Shown: in pieces, positions 40,381 through 51,800 of the stretch | Layout of the letters: each line of letters begins with the position of its first letter | How positions within the stretch are numbered: position 1 is the stretch's first letter | From: Sapria himalayana | Lineage: Eukaryota; Streptophyta; Magnoliopsida; Malpighiales; Rafflesiaceae | Assembly: GCA_029783825.1 (NCBI GenBank) | Contig: JAREIK010014560.1 | Location: 1 to 64,000, forward strand | Length of the DNA: 64,000 bases | Reading direction: 5' to 3' | Program-made: the position numbers and the translations under genes | The notes under the pieces: model-generated | Databases searched by the model: none | Seen by the model: the letters and a program-made list of their open reading frames with translations, nothing else | What the model was told of the DNA's origin: nothing

Positions 40381-41192
40381 AAATGCAGACATACTTTTAT
40401 GATTTGCAAACCCTAGCTTATAAATTAAAAATATATATTATGATAGAAAAAACAAATAAAACACTAAATCATAACTCAAACAGCAATCCTAATTATAAAT
40501 AAAGAAAAAAAAATATGAGCAGGACATAAATCATGTGTTCCTATTATTAAAGAATATATATAATAAATGGAGGTCATGGAAGTCATACACAGTATACAAG
40601 ATTCCCATTTTAATGAGAGATCTAAGAGATTTTAATATATTGATAGTCTTACCTCCCAAAAATTTATAGAGACTGCATCTAAAAAGTCTCCAACCTGCGG
40701 CATACTACCATTATCTATAGATATCTATCATTGTACAAATGCATTACCTCCAATATATATGTAACGCAAAAAATTTCCAAGTGATCAATTAGCTCAATAT
40801 TATTTCACCCAAATATTTTTAAGAATAATATATTAAATAACATTCATAAAATTATAACAATGATATTCAAAAATGTTCAAATTATAAATAAATATAATTG
40901 ATGAGTCATAAGGTAAAGATGTGGGAGAGAAATAAAATGAAAACTCAAAAATAATTAATAATTATATCACAGAATCAATTTAATTATATATAGATAGGTC
41001 TACTATTAAATCTATTTTTTATTTAGGTAAGTTACAAAAAAATATAAAAAAATAAAAATATTTATATATGGATTGGAGTAGATTAGAACATGGATTAGTT
41101 TAGGTAGGTCCAAATGGCAAGGTAAAGTCCCAACAATGATCATGATGATAAATGAGAAAATACATTGTCAGATAATAAACTTAAAAGCAAAC
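40381..41192. other. AT-rich, nothing firmly recognised
   Basis: AT-rich sequence. A minus-strand exon-like piece ending 'tttgggag|gtaaga' near 40664 could belong with the captured exon at 41193, but I could not match its translation to that family. Confidence 0.35.
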
Positions 41193-41308
41193 CTCTAGAT
41201 TGGAATAAGATCTAAGATGTTGAAATATAAAGAAAATAGCGAGTATCACTGCTACAATTGAAAAGCATCCTCCAACAATAATAGCTGGTTGATGAAAATC
41301 TCTAAAGG
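41193..41308 (-). pseudogene. Possible captured exon of a DUF300/LAZ1-type membrane protein gene
   Basis: Minus-strand translation reads HQPAIIVGGCFSIVAVI then LAIFFIFQHLRSYSNLE. This is a hydrophobic transmembrane-like stretch followed by 'FQHLRSY', resembling the first membrane segment of plant DUF300 (LAZ1/TMEM184-like) proteins, where this segment is followed by a loop and a splice junction. Here the frame ends at 'gag|gtttgc' (exon edge 41193), consistent with a 5' splice site. The next exon was not identified. The exon sits inside CACTA-type DNA in antisense, fitting gene-fragment capture. An intact gene is not present. Family assignment is by memory of the motif only. Confidence 0.4.
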
Positions 41309-42109
41309 TAACTACGTTGATGCGACATTGCTTAATAGTACCATATTTTATGCATGTTCACTTCCATTCCTTCTAAATTTGATCTCCATGCCTAAAAAAT
41401 CAATCTTAGTTGAAAAAATTAAACATTCCAACTGTTGCTTGTTGAATAAACTTGCAATAAGACTTCCAATATATCATGCCAAAAAAGAAAAATTCATTTG
41501 GATATTTGAAATACAAAGTAAAAAGAAATAAATGAAAAACAAAAAAAATTTATAGCTAAATTTACTAAAGTTGTATATGGCAATAAAGGAAACTAGAATA
41601 AAGACTTAGATATCTCGTTGATAGTTTTAGAATAATTTTTTGAAAAATAATTTTCTAAAAGATGATCTTTGTCCATTTTATTGCCTAAAAAAATTCTAGT
41701 TGGTTAAGAAATTAAATTATCAAAATCCAACTCTTCTATCATAGATGAATATATAAAATTCAATATGAAAATATTTATGAATTTAGGAATATATATATGA
41801 ATATCCAAGAAATATGATTCAACAGAAAAAATAAAAGATTAATTAAAATAAAAATAAACAAAATAGATCCCATGTTATATTGATGGTGCATTTGCACTGA
41901 TACTGCACTACACTAATTCCTTGTGGAAACAATCCCACGTCCAAAAATATTGTTGCCAAAATATTGTTGCAACTATTTTTAATCACTCACATTTCATTCA
42001 TTCCAAGTAGTTCAAAAATTTATATATGGAAATATGTCATAAACACTTTTTATTATCTCTACCAATAGATAAATTTTACATGAGATAATATGTATCCTCA
42101 AGAAGAACA
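41309..42109. other. AT-rich, no firm assignment
   Basis: A plus-strand frame 41289-41531 (80 codons) has no recognisable domain. The segment lies just downstream, in antisense sense, of the copia fragment and may include its decayed RNase H part, but I could not confirm this. Confidence 0.35.
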
Positions 42110-43480
42110 AATAAAAATCAATAATGTATTTGATTAGCTCAAATAAAGTGACTACAAGAAAAAACCTTGCAAACCAAGCTTAGGTGACTACTTTAGATCG
42201 TATAATACATTTTACAATCTACAAACCACACTTGATTGTACTGCCCAAAACACTAGTAGTTGCTTCATATATACCTCCATCTCAAGTTTATAATACAAAA
42301 TATTTTTTTCAAGTTTAGTTTGTGTATACTCTAAATGTGAGATATTGTAAAAAAATGAAAATACGTACCGATGTCAACTTGATCACTGCAGAGTAAGTAT
42401 CATGATATTTCATACCAAATATATGATTGTATCACATCACTATAAATCTCATTTTAAGTTGATATGATTTTTCATCAAAACTTGTCTTCATAGTAAATAA
42501 TAAAATGCATCCAACAAGACTTTCTCGAAGATCATGATATTAGTTGTCTGATCTCGTTATAGTTAAGGATATAGATCTCATCTATCATAGTCTGACACAT
42601 TATTAAATGAGATAATATCTCAGAAAAAGATCATGCTAGTATCATCAAGAGAAATAATAAAAGAAATAAAATAAAATAAAATAAGAGTGCAACGGACAAT
42701 GTGAAATCGAGTATTTAGTACACTTTTTATCTCCTTTTCATAGAGCAATCAAAAGGTCAAGGTAAGAGGAACTGCCTATAAAATTGTTTGGCTCCTCGAT
42801 AGGATTGCCCCTTATCATATCAAACTGGGCATGTTACTCTCATCTAGTATATACTCTAAGTTATGAATGTTCAAGTGTCATAATTTCCAACATTATGAGT
42901 CTGTTTTGGTGCACACACTTATAATACTATGTAATCTAGATATGAAAAAAATCTTTCTACTCGAGAACTCTCACTTTCACTAGACTCAATATAATCTGAA
43001 TTTGTTGGCAAGTATGCTGATTCTATGAGAATAATATCATGCTCAAAACCAACATGATCAAATATAGTCAATGAGTGACTATCTCTATCAACTAAGTGTC
43101 GATGCAGGGTTATAGATAAGAGACAAAGAGTGATGAATCCAAATGCAATATATATATATATATTCACACTCTTCCTAAGCATGTTAAAGAATAAATCATT
43201 ATTAAAAAATTAACATTTAAACTCATTAAAATTTTATCAGTCTATGGTAAAAAATATACTCTCTTTGGGAACTAAAGTATCCAAGAAAGACGACTCAAGG
43301 CCTTGGATAATAGTTTGTCTCATCCTAGAGAACAATCAAAAAAAAATAAGTGAAACAAAAAACTCTAGAAGACAACAATTTTGGAATACACTTTCCAATT
43401 AAAAATATGAGTCATCTCAATTAGTTGTCTATTCTTCCTTCAGCCACCTTATTATGTTGAAGATATATTATTACAAAAAA
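42110..43480 (-). pseudogene. Antisense Ty1/copia integrase-RT fragment
   Basis: Reading the minus strand from high to low coordinates, 'QHNKVAEGR' near 43440 corresponds to the integrase QQNGVAER region. 'VFLGYFSSQRE' near 43270 is the integrase C-terminal FLGY motif. DLLIAL-KGDKKCTKYSISH near 42740 matches the linker DLPIALRKGxRSCT-HPISNF. 'YHDTY' and 'IKLTSVRIF' near 42390 and LEMEVYMKQ near 42270 belong to RT, followed by VVCRL-NVLYDLK-SPK (family RLRKSLYGLKQSPR) near 42200. Stops and frameshifts are frequent. It is a different copia family from 21050-26766, because the linker and RT motifs differ. No LTRs were identified. Confidence 0.75.
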
Positions 43481-43799
43481 GTCTAGTATATAATCTGATG
43501 ATCTATATAATAAATATTAAATTGATATGACATAAATTATAATATATAATTATTTTTTATTTTTTTTAATTTATGGAATTGAGTTTTTATCAATTTATAA
43601 AAAATTTTAACAAAAGAAGAGTTATGATCTATCACTAAATAGATATATCCAAATATATTTTGAACAGTCAACAACAAATATGATCAGATACTTAAATCTC
43701 TTTTTAATCATATTTCTATTAGGATTTCATATTTTAAGTTAAAGATGTCAATCGGGTTGTGTTATATTGACATAGCATTGTAGGAGGTAGGCTTGTCTA

Positions 43800-44110
43800 T
43801 AGTTATTTAAGACGCAATATGCATCGAGATGCAAAGTGCATCGAGATGCAAAGTGCATCGAGGCAAAAGGCACACTAAGGTGCGAGTCACACCCAGGCGC
43901 ATGGTGCACATAGGCGCAAGGCACACCTAGGCACAAGGCTCACCCAGGCACAAGGCTCACCCTGTAACAAGGCGCACCCTTGGGCAAGGCGCACCCAGGC
44001 ACAAGGCACACCCAGGTGCAAGGCGCACCTTGGCGCAAAGCACACCGAGATGCAAGGCAAACCAAGGCAAAGAAAATCGAGGCACAAAACCCTTTTGGAG
44101 CATGGAAGCT
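43800..44110. repeat. GCGCAAGGCACACC minisatellite
   Basis: Short imperfect repeats (unit about 10-18 bp: 'caaggcgcacccaggca') are GC-rich against an AT-rich background. Early copies read 'gcatcgagatgcaaagt' and grade into 'aggcgcaaggcacacc'. The minus-strand open frames rich in Cys, Ala, Leu and Pro (43748-43936, 43887-44165) are translations of the repeat, not genes. Confidence 0.85.
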
Positions 44111-44450
44111 CATGGGGCAATAAAGGTGAAATTTTTGTTGTGACATACTCTACATAAAAATACATAAAATTTTTATATTTAACTAAAGAATTATTTATAA
44201 TTTTTATCTATTTATAAAATAAAATCAAAAAAAATAACATTAAACATAAAAATATATATATTATTAGTACTTCTCAACATCAATATCATTAAGAATAATA
44301 AAATAAAATAATTGAATTTTAACAATCCAATAAATAAAGTTAAAAAATTAAACTTCAAATATAGCATATCAATAATAAAAATAAAATATCATTAATATTT
44401 TTTGTATAACAAAAATTAAAAATTTAAAAAGATATACAAAATAAATACTT

Positions 44451-46710
44451 ATAGATCTTGCTCAAACTCTAAATCCATAAAATCATCATGACTATCATTT
44501 GTTTCATCATCACTCTTGAACTCTCACTTGTCTTAATCTTCATCTCCTGATAACTAGGTCATTTTTTCATCTTCATCAATCAAAATAAAAGTAAATGTAT
44601 ATTTAAAACTTGATGATATTAACTTTGATATTTATATTTTGCTTGAACTTGCTTTAATTTTTATATAAACCTTTAACTCCTCTAGTTCTTACAACAACAA
44701 GACAAGTTTAATCATTACTCTCAAATGCTAAAATATCTTTTGTAACATCTTCATCTTCTTTTGTTTCATCAATTATTTATTGTTATAATTTATATCTTCC
44801 AAAAAAAATAAAATCATTTAATATGATGCTCATTGAATCTTTTTATTAAGGCTCAATTGTACTTAATGTGCATCAAATCATTCAAGCATTAATATTCCAA
44901 CTTATTTCTCTGCTTGTTATAAATCTAAAAAAATCATAATTATTAGATTATATATTATATTAAATAATATAATAAAGATATTAATTTTTCGTAATTATTT
45001 TAATAATTTACATTCTCGAAGATATTTTAATTTATTTCACAACCAGATACACTATATATTAGGTTGATATGCCACAATACAAATTTTTACAAACTATTAA
45101 TATTATATCCAAATATACTTCATTATTCAATTATAATTAATATAAATAAATTATCAGCTAATATTTCATATATTTTAATAAAAAATATATTAATTTAAAT
45201 ACAATAAATAACTAAATAAATAAACTAACCTAATAGTTAAGACTTCTTTGTTCGTATGGAAAAATCATAATCAAAAAGGTATTGAGAATGCACGTACAAG
45301 TCCAATTATGATATAATTGTATCTTATTCACCTCTCTATTTCATCAATCTCAACATACATTTACATAAATCTTCAAAGATTTTTGAATCTAGATTTACTA
45401 CTAATCCTTTTGTATCATAATAAAACTCTATGTACAAAAATTTTAGTTCAATATAAGGCTGATGAAGCTGAATCTCTCATCACCTATTAATGATTTTCAT
45501 GATTTCCTTATACTTCTTTTCACTCTCATTAAAGCTTTTGATAATTATTTTCTGTCATTGCATGAGAACATAAATGTAACTCATTGTATGCCTCTTGTCA
45601 CCAACCACCAAGAAAAGAATATGCACAAGAGGGTCTGACACCTTCAAACAAAATATTACAGTATTCTAAAAATGAGGCATAAAAATTATATTTTTTCTCT
45701 TTTCCTCTTTTGCCAATTTATAACTTCCTCTATTTATTTGTTTATTTATTAATACGAGATAAGGTGATGAAGACCATTACAAACCACATCTTTGCTCAAT
45801 AAATCATCTAATCATATTAAGCAATCTCACTTTATTATAAATACAACCACATATAAATATAACTCACTTTATTCTCTTCTTGATATATGGTAGATTTTCA
45901 TTATCTTTCAACAATAAGTGAAGACAATATGCAATACATAGTATCCATTACAAATATTGTCTTTTTTATTTCAATAATCTACCTATATAAGTTAAAGTAA
46001 ACATTAATATAGAAAAAATATATAATGTGTAATAACCTAAATAAAAGAATAAAAAAATCAAATTAAATTTTAAATATTTACTATCACATAATTTGAAGTA
46101 TTATCTATTATAAATTGATTAATATTATCATTGTTAATTTCTTTCACCCAACTATCAAATAATTCAAATAATTTATCTCTCATCTTGATCATAAAAAATA
46201 TCAATAGGTTTTATAATCATGAAAACATGATTTTTTTTTATAAATTCACCATGAGATTCACCAACATTCTTTCTTTCCTATCATTTCATTCATTTAAAAT
46301 AATTAAATATTCATTTTACTTCCATTATGTAAAATGATTCTTCATCAAATTCATTATAAGAATTAATTCTTTTTTAGAATAGTAACTCTCACATCATAAA
46401 AATTAAATCTCTTATATCTCAAATAATTTTGCCCATTTTCCTTTCAATCATTGGTTAAGAACTAATATAGTTGACTATTTTAAATAAATTACAATAATAT
46501 ATAACTATCTACAAAATAAAATATTAAATTCTTTGTAAGAATTAATTCTTTATTTAGACTAGTAACTCTCACTTCATGAAAGTTATATCTCTTATAATTC
46601 AAATCATATTACTTGATTATCTCAAGCATTGGTTAAGAACTAATATAGTTCACTGTATTAAATGAATTTCAACATCATATAATCATCTACAAAATAAAAT
46701 ATCAGCTCTT
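44451..46710 (-). pseudogene. hAT-family transposase pseudogene (DUF659 + hAT dimerisation), antisense
   Basis: hAT transposases cut and paste their own element. On the minus strand, in order: 'FYDVRVTILKK' near 46400; 'GESHGEFIKKNHVF' near 46250, where the DUF659 core has RxLINFLVNSPKGTMF; KLFELFDSWVKEINNDNINQ and FIIDNTSNYVIVN near 46090-46170 (DUF659 TDNASNY); ILCIAYCLHLLLKDNENLP (family CAAHCIDLMLEDI) near 45930; FICGCIYN near 45840; KKYKEIMKIINR and FYYDTKGLVVNLDSKIFEDL near 45370-45530; and an acidic C-terminus ending DDFMDLEFEQDL at 44453, a usual hAT end. Stops are numerous. The N-terminal part carries an internal duplication (46345-46700). Terminal inverted repeats were not found. 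Confidence 0.8.
46345..46700 (-). repeat. ~178-bp tandem duplication inside the hAT pseudogene
   Basis: Two copies, about 46345-46520 and 46523-46700, share in order 'aagaattaattcttt', 'gtaactctcac', 'tctcttata', 'ttggttaagaactaatata' and 'caaaataaaatat'. The duplication repeats part of the DUF659-proximal coding sequence. Confidence 0.75.
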
Positions 46711-46739
46711 TCCTTAACCTCTTACTTGTAAGTATTATT

Positions 46740-49300
46740 GAGAGTGATGCATTGTGGGGCTAGTGCATATGGCATGCTTGAGGCATGCTTGTGCTGAAGG
46801 CATGCCTGTGGCATGCATGGCCTTTGGGTGCTAACATAGCCCAAAAGCCTACTTTTCTCAACCAGACGTGTTGGGTAGGACATGGTCGAGTTGGCCACTA
46901 CCTATGCCCCCGCACCCTAGTTGGTTAGCTAATTCCTGACTATTGGGTGCTAACACTAGCTGACTAGCAAAAAGCCAGTGCCCAATGGCCTATGGCCATA
47001 GCCACTAGATTGTACTAGCTAGGACAACTCATCAACCAATGTCTAGTGACCATTAGGTATCAAGCAAGGGGCCATGGGCAATAATTTTGTCATATAGAGT
47101 TTGTTTTAAAATTGAAATTTAATTTTTAAAAATTTAATTATTAAATATAAATTGTATTGCATTGTAAATGAAAATGAATAAAAATCAACTCAATAAAAAA
47201 CACATCTTTTTCATGATTTTGATTTCATCATAATATCACAATAATAATAAATTAAAAAACTAAGTAAAAAGCACAGTAATCAACAATAGTCAACAATGGT
47301 AACATGTGAGTCTTAAGGCATGTATGAGGCACACATGGGCATTGGGTGCTAACACGGCCCAAAAGTCCACTTTTCTCAGCCAGACATGTTGGGTAGGTTA
47401 GGATGGGGTTGGCCACTACCTATGCCCCTTCACCCTGGTTAGTTGGTTGGCTGGTCCTTGGCTGTTGGGTCCTAACACTGGCTGACTAGCAGCCATCCAA
47501 TTCCTAGTGGCCTATGGCCACAACCATTTGATTGTACTAACTAGTATCTTAAGGCGTGCCTAAGGCACCCATGGCTGTTGGGTGCTAACATGGCCCAAAG
47601 GCCCACTTTTCCTAACCAAACGTGTTGGGTAGGACAAGTTCAGGTTGGCCACAACTTAGGCCACCTCACCTTGGTTGGTTGGCTGGTTCCTGGTACTAAC
47701 ACTGGCTGACCAGCAGCTAGGCAATGCCCAATGACCTATGGACACAGCCACTAAATTATACTAGCTAGCCACCCATCAACTAGTGCCTAGTGGCCATTGG
47801 GTGTTAGGCTAGTGCCCATAGAAACTAACTTTGTCATATAGAGTTTTTTTAAAAAAAATATTTTTTATTTTAACAATTTAAATATTAAAAAATAAACTTT
47901 ATTATATTGTTAATGAAAATGATAAGAGTCAACTCAAAAAATATATATCTATTTCATGATTTTGATTTTGATCTTATCATAATATCATAGATAATAATAA
48001 ATTAGAAAATTAAGTAAAAAAACACAATAATCAACAGTATCAACAATAATAACACGTGTGTCTTGTAATATCCAAGATAAATTTGTATGGTTCGGATTGT
48101 CCACATCACAAGTTTTTGTCAAAACCTTGATACCCTCGATGTCATATGAGTCATCATCCACTAGTAATTTTTTCACTTGATCCTAAAGACTAATTAATGA
48201 ATCCTTGCAGTCTTTTAAGCATGAGAATATTTTTATGATATATGGTCACAATATCAATCTCTTATCTGAAATAATATAAATAATCAAAAAAAATAAACTC
48301 AATAATATGAAAGATCAAAAAGATTATTAAAACGTATAATCTTAGATAATATGAGATAGATGAATTTGTATGATTTTTAGTAATTTTATGAAGAAAGGAG
48401 AAAGATAATGCATCTCTTCGGGTTTAATTTTGTGGTGGGAGGGGGACGGCATTTAAAGTGATTGCCTCCCATCAGGAGTGCTTGAAGTAATTCATGCCTA
48501 TTTGTCTTTCACAAATGGGCATGCCTCCCCCAAGCGAGGCACTATGGCAAGGGCATTGTGGTGCCTGCACTTATTGAGTGCCTAAGGCATTCCTGCTCTT
48601 AAGGCATGACTAAGGAGTGCCTGGATGCTAGTGCTAACATGGCCCAAAGGCCCATTTTTCTCAGCCTGGTGTGTTGTTGGCCACTACCTGTGCCCCACTC
48701 TAGCTAGTTGGCTGGCTCCTAGCTACTGGATGCTAACACTAGCTTATTGGTAGCTAGCTAGTGCCCAATGGCATGTGGCCACTGCCACTAAACTGTACTG
48801 GCCAGGCTAACCGTCTGCCAATGCCTAGCAGCCACTAGGCATCAAGCGGGAAGCCGTAGGCATTAACTTTGTCAAATAATGTTAGTTTTTAAAGTATAAT
48901 TTATTTTTTAAAATAAAAATAAATAAAAATCATAACTCAATAAAAAATTTATCTATTTCATGTTTTTGATTTCATCATGATATCACAAATAATAATAAAT
49001 TAGAAAACTAAGTAAAAATCATGACAATCAATAGTAATTAGCAATAATAACATGTCAGTCTTCTAATATCCACAATAAATTTGTATGGTTCAGATCGTCA
49101 CATCTCAAACTTATAGTCAAACCTCTATATCATTGATGCTGTGTGAGTCATCATTCACTAGCAATTATTTCATTAATCCTAAAAACTTATTTCTGGATCC
49201 TCTCAGTCTTTTAAGCATAAGAATACTTTTATCATATATGGTCACAATATCAGTCTCTTATCTAAAATAATATTCATAATCTCAAAATAAATAGGATCCA
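46740..49300. repeat. Segmental repeat family (GCATGC/GGCCCAAAGG units)
   Basis: A GC-richer module ('gggtgctaaca', 'ggcccaaaagcc', 'gtgttgggtagg', 'ggttggccactacc', 'ctaacactggctgac', then 'catatagagtttg') occurs four times, with 'gtgctaac' anchors near 46828, 47346, 47582 and 48631. An AT-rich module ('aataataataaattagaaaa', 'actaagtaaaaa', 'caacaataataac') follows at about 47229, 47977 and 48976. A further ~220-bp block starting 'aaatttgtatggttc' is present at about 48074 and 49077. The dominant offset is about 1.0 kb, so at least part of this is tandem. I do not recognise the parent element. Confidence 0.8.
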
Positions 49301-49349
49301 ATATTATGTTAGATATCAGATGAGTTAGTAGATCACATATAATCTTAGA

Positions 49350-50840
49350 TAATATGAGATTGATGGATTTATATTATTTTCACTAATTTAATATATCTAA
49401 ATTCTTAATATAATCATATGATAAAATAGAGCAATAAGTAATATCTAAGTACTGAGATAGCTCTCTCTTATTCGACGAACCATCACATCATTTACCTCTA
49501 GCTAACAGAATGAAAAAATTATTGTATTCAAATAATTTGTTCATATCTATTCTCGAAAACTAACTAAAAGACTCACTAAAACTATAATACTTAGTGTCAT
49601 AATATTTAAACATATTATCTAATTCATGAATCCTACAATATGTTTATTCTATTTTATTCATGCATGTGAATAAATATTATAATATGTTTTATAGCTCTTC
49701 CATCTTAACATTATTATCCAAAGATGCAATATAATAAAAAGTAAACATTCATAATGTATATCTTCTATATTTTTAAATGTATACCTAATATTACATATAC
49801 ACTTAAATACAATACATATAGTAAGAGTGTACATAAGTTAAGACATATTTATCATATCTTAAAATCTTTAAGAATTTCAAAAACTAAATTTTTATCTTAT
49901 AATCTAAATTATTAATAATATTTTACTAATTTTACTATTGACGGCGTTGAATATCAAGTTTTGATAGCCAACACTTGAATTCAACATGAACTATGTACAA
50001 TACTAATGGAGTCAAACATTCATTTGAAATTTTTTCTTTTTTAAGCCTACTTACGAACATAAAATGTAAAAATCTTATTGCCTGCTAGGTATCTTAATAT
50101 ATTTAACTTTTAGTCAATTTTTTATTTTTTCAAATATGAATAAAACAATTTTTATTCATACTTGCACTATTAGATTAATTATATGATACATATACCTAAC
50201 ATAAAAAATATCATCTAATGATACATCTCTAATAATTCTCACAAACATATTAATCACAACACTTATATTTGAAACATTACCAAATATAATACTAAAAATT
50301 TTTTTTGAATATCAATTCTCTAAAGATCTTTGAAAAAACACTCATATATAGAGAGTCATAATGAGTATGAACAATCTCATGAAAATATAATTTTTTTATT
50401 TAATTTTCTACTTAAAATCAATATAGTGGGTGATAACTTATGTGAATACATCATCACAACAAATCAAATGTCAAAAGTCACAAAATCACTTCATTGTTTT
50501 TAAGTCATTAATTACTAATTAATATGTTATTCCTACTAATTTACCTAGAAATTCAATGATAAATAAATTAAAACTAAGTTTGCATAATATGAATTTTATC
50601 AAGTCTTTCCTTCCAAACTCATTGTCATAAATGAAGTCAGTAAACCTTAAGCTGATACAACTTCAAAATTTCACCGGTCAATAAAGTTTGTCTGAGATCT
50701 AATGCACCATAATTTTTTAGTGTATTATTGGCATATCTTTTATAGTTGTCAATGCCACCAACAGCCCCTCCTACATAAATATATCTTCATAATATAGATA
50801 TATTATATCGAATCTTCTTCGATATCTCTAAAATTTTATT
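49350..50840 (-). pseudogene. Second hAT transposase pseudogene (RICESLEEPER-like), antisense
   Basis: Minus-strand reading near 50290-50050 gives VSNISVVINMFVRI, then DIFYVRYMYHIINLIVQV, then 'IFEKIKN-LKVKYIKIPSRQ'. This follows the plant Ac/RICESLEEPER-type order TVDNASNN ... F(H/V)RCAAHILNLIVQDGL ... IRxxVKYVRASPSR. Upstream (50360-50300) 'HYDSLYMSVFSKIF' sits where HKGETIGK...LLDWGI is expected. Downstream near 49480 'SNKRELSQYL' resembles the KSELDxYL motif before the dimerisation domain. Almost every motif has substitutions or stops, so it is old. It differs from the hAT copy at 44451-46710, which is DUF659-type. No terminal repeats were found. Confidence 0.65.
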
Positions 50841-51580
50841 TTAAATTATGTTAAAATGTGTGTATACTACTGAAGTTTGGTTATTTTTAGTTTTTAGTCA
50901 CATGACTCAATGTCATAAAAGAAAACTTAGTTTTGACATCAAACATTCCTATCAAGTTACAACTATTATCTATATATAAGTCTAATTCATTTTTATAATA
51001 TTTATTATTTGTTATTTTTTAATTTAAGAGAGTAAAAGCATGAGAAGAATGATAGTATTTTCTAATCCTTTACTTTTTTTTAATTTATTTATTTATATAA
51101 AAATTATTAAATACAATATATGCAATGTACTATGTATCTTTATTTATGTGGGCAGCATGTATTTTTTTACCTCTACATCATATTCTCATGCTTCGAAGTC
51201 ATAGCTCATCATAAAAATAACTCTGACATTCCGGTAAATTAAAATTAAAATTAAAAAAAAATTATGAGCACAAACAGGATACTATGATTCATTTAATAAT
51301 TTAAAAGAAGTGCCAGAAGAAGAGGGGAGAGAAGACGTAATTACAAATAAAGTATGAAATTAAAATATATCAAAATATTATTTATAGATAAAATAACATT
51401 ATATCTATAAATAATATTTTATCCATTTAACAACCATATATCGAATTTTGCCCATTAAACCATTGAAGTCGGATGTAATCCAATAGATAAATAATTAGAA
51501 ATTTTTTTATTTTGGCCAACAGCACAGCAACAATTGTTTTCCAATCAGCAAATAGCAACCATTTTAAAATGAATGCTTTT
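50841..51580. other. AT-rich, nothing recognised apart from a hairpin
   Basis: AT-rich DNA. The only structured item is the inverted repeat at 51372-51420. Confidence 0.45.
51372..51420. repeat. Perfect 19-bp inverted repeat (hairpin)
   Basis: 'aaaatattatttatagata' at 51372-51390 is exactly complementary to 51402-51420, with an 11-base spacer. It could be the remains of a small AT-rich foldback element or a chance AT-rich hairpin. Confidence 0.85.
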
Positions 51581-51584
51581 TACA

Positions 51585-51800
51585 GATATGGTCATGCCAC
51601 ATTCATGTCATGTGCCTGCCTCATGGGCCATGCCTGATATGACATGAGGCTCATGTGTTCCCACAAAAGTAGTACCATAGGCTAGCACGAGTGAGGCCTA
51701 AACATTATTTTGAACCATGCCATGTCAAACTTGATATGTCTAAATTGTGTCATGTCATGGGTCGTGCTCAAGCCACCCAGCACACTTGACACCCCTAATT
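51585..51800. repeat. GC-richer 'CATGCC/GGGCCATGCC' block
   Basis: Dense short motifs (tcatgtcatgtgcc, catgggccatgcc, catgccatgtc) lie in AT-rich surroundings. The wording resembles amplified non-coding blocks seen in plant intergenic DNA. No coding was seen. Confidence 0.5.

Noticed and set aside
42150..42170. 'gactacaagaaaaaacc' as a CACTA terminus
   Set aside because: It lies inside the antisense copia RT fragment and has no subterminal repeats.
43748..44165. Cys/Ala/Leu-rich minus-strand frames
   Set aside because: They are translations of a minisatellite, with the same phrase repeated.
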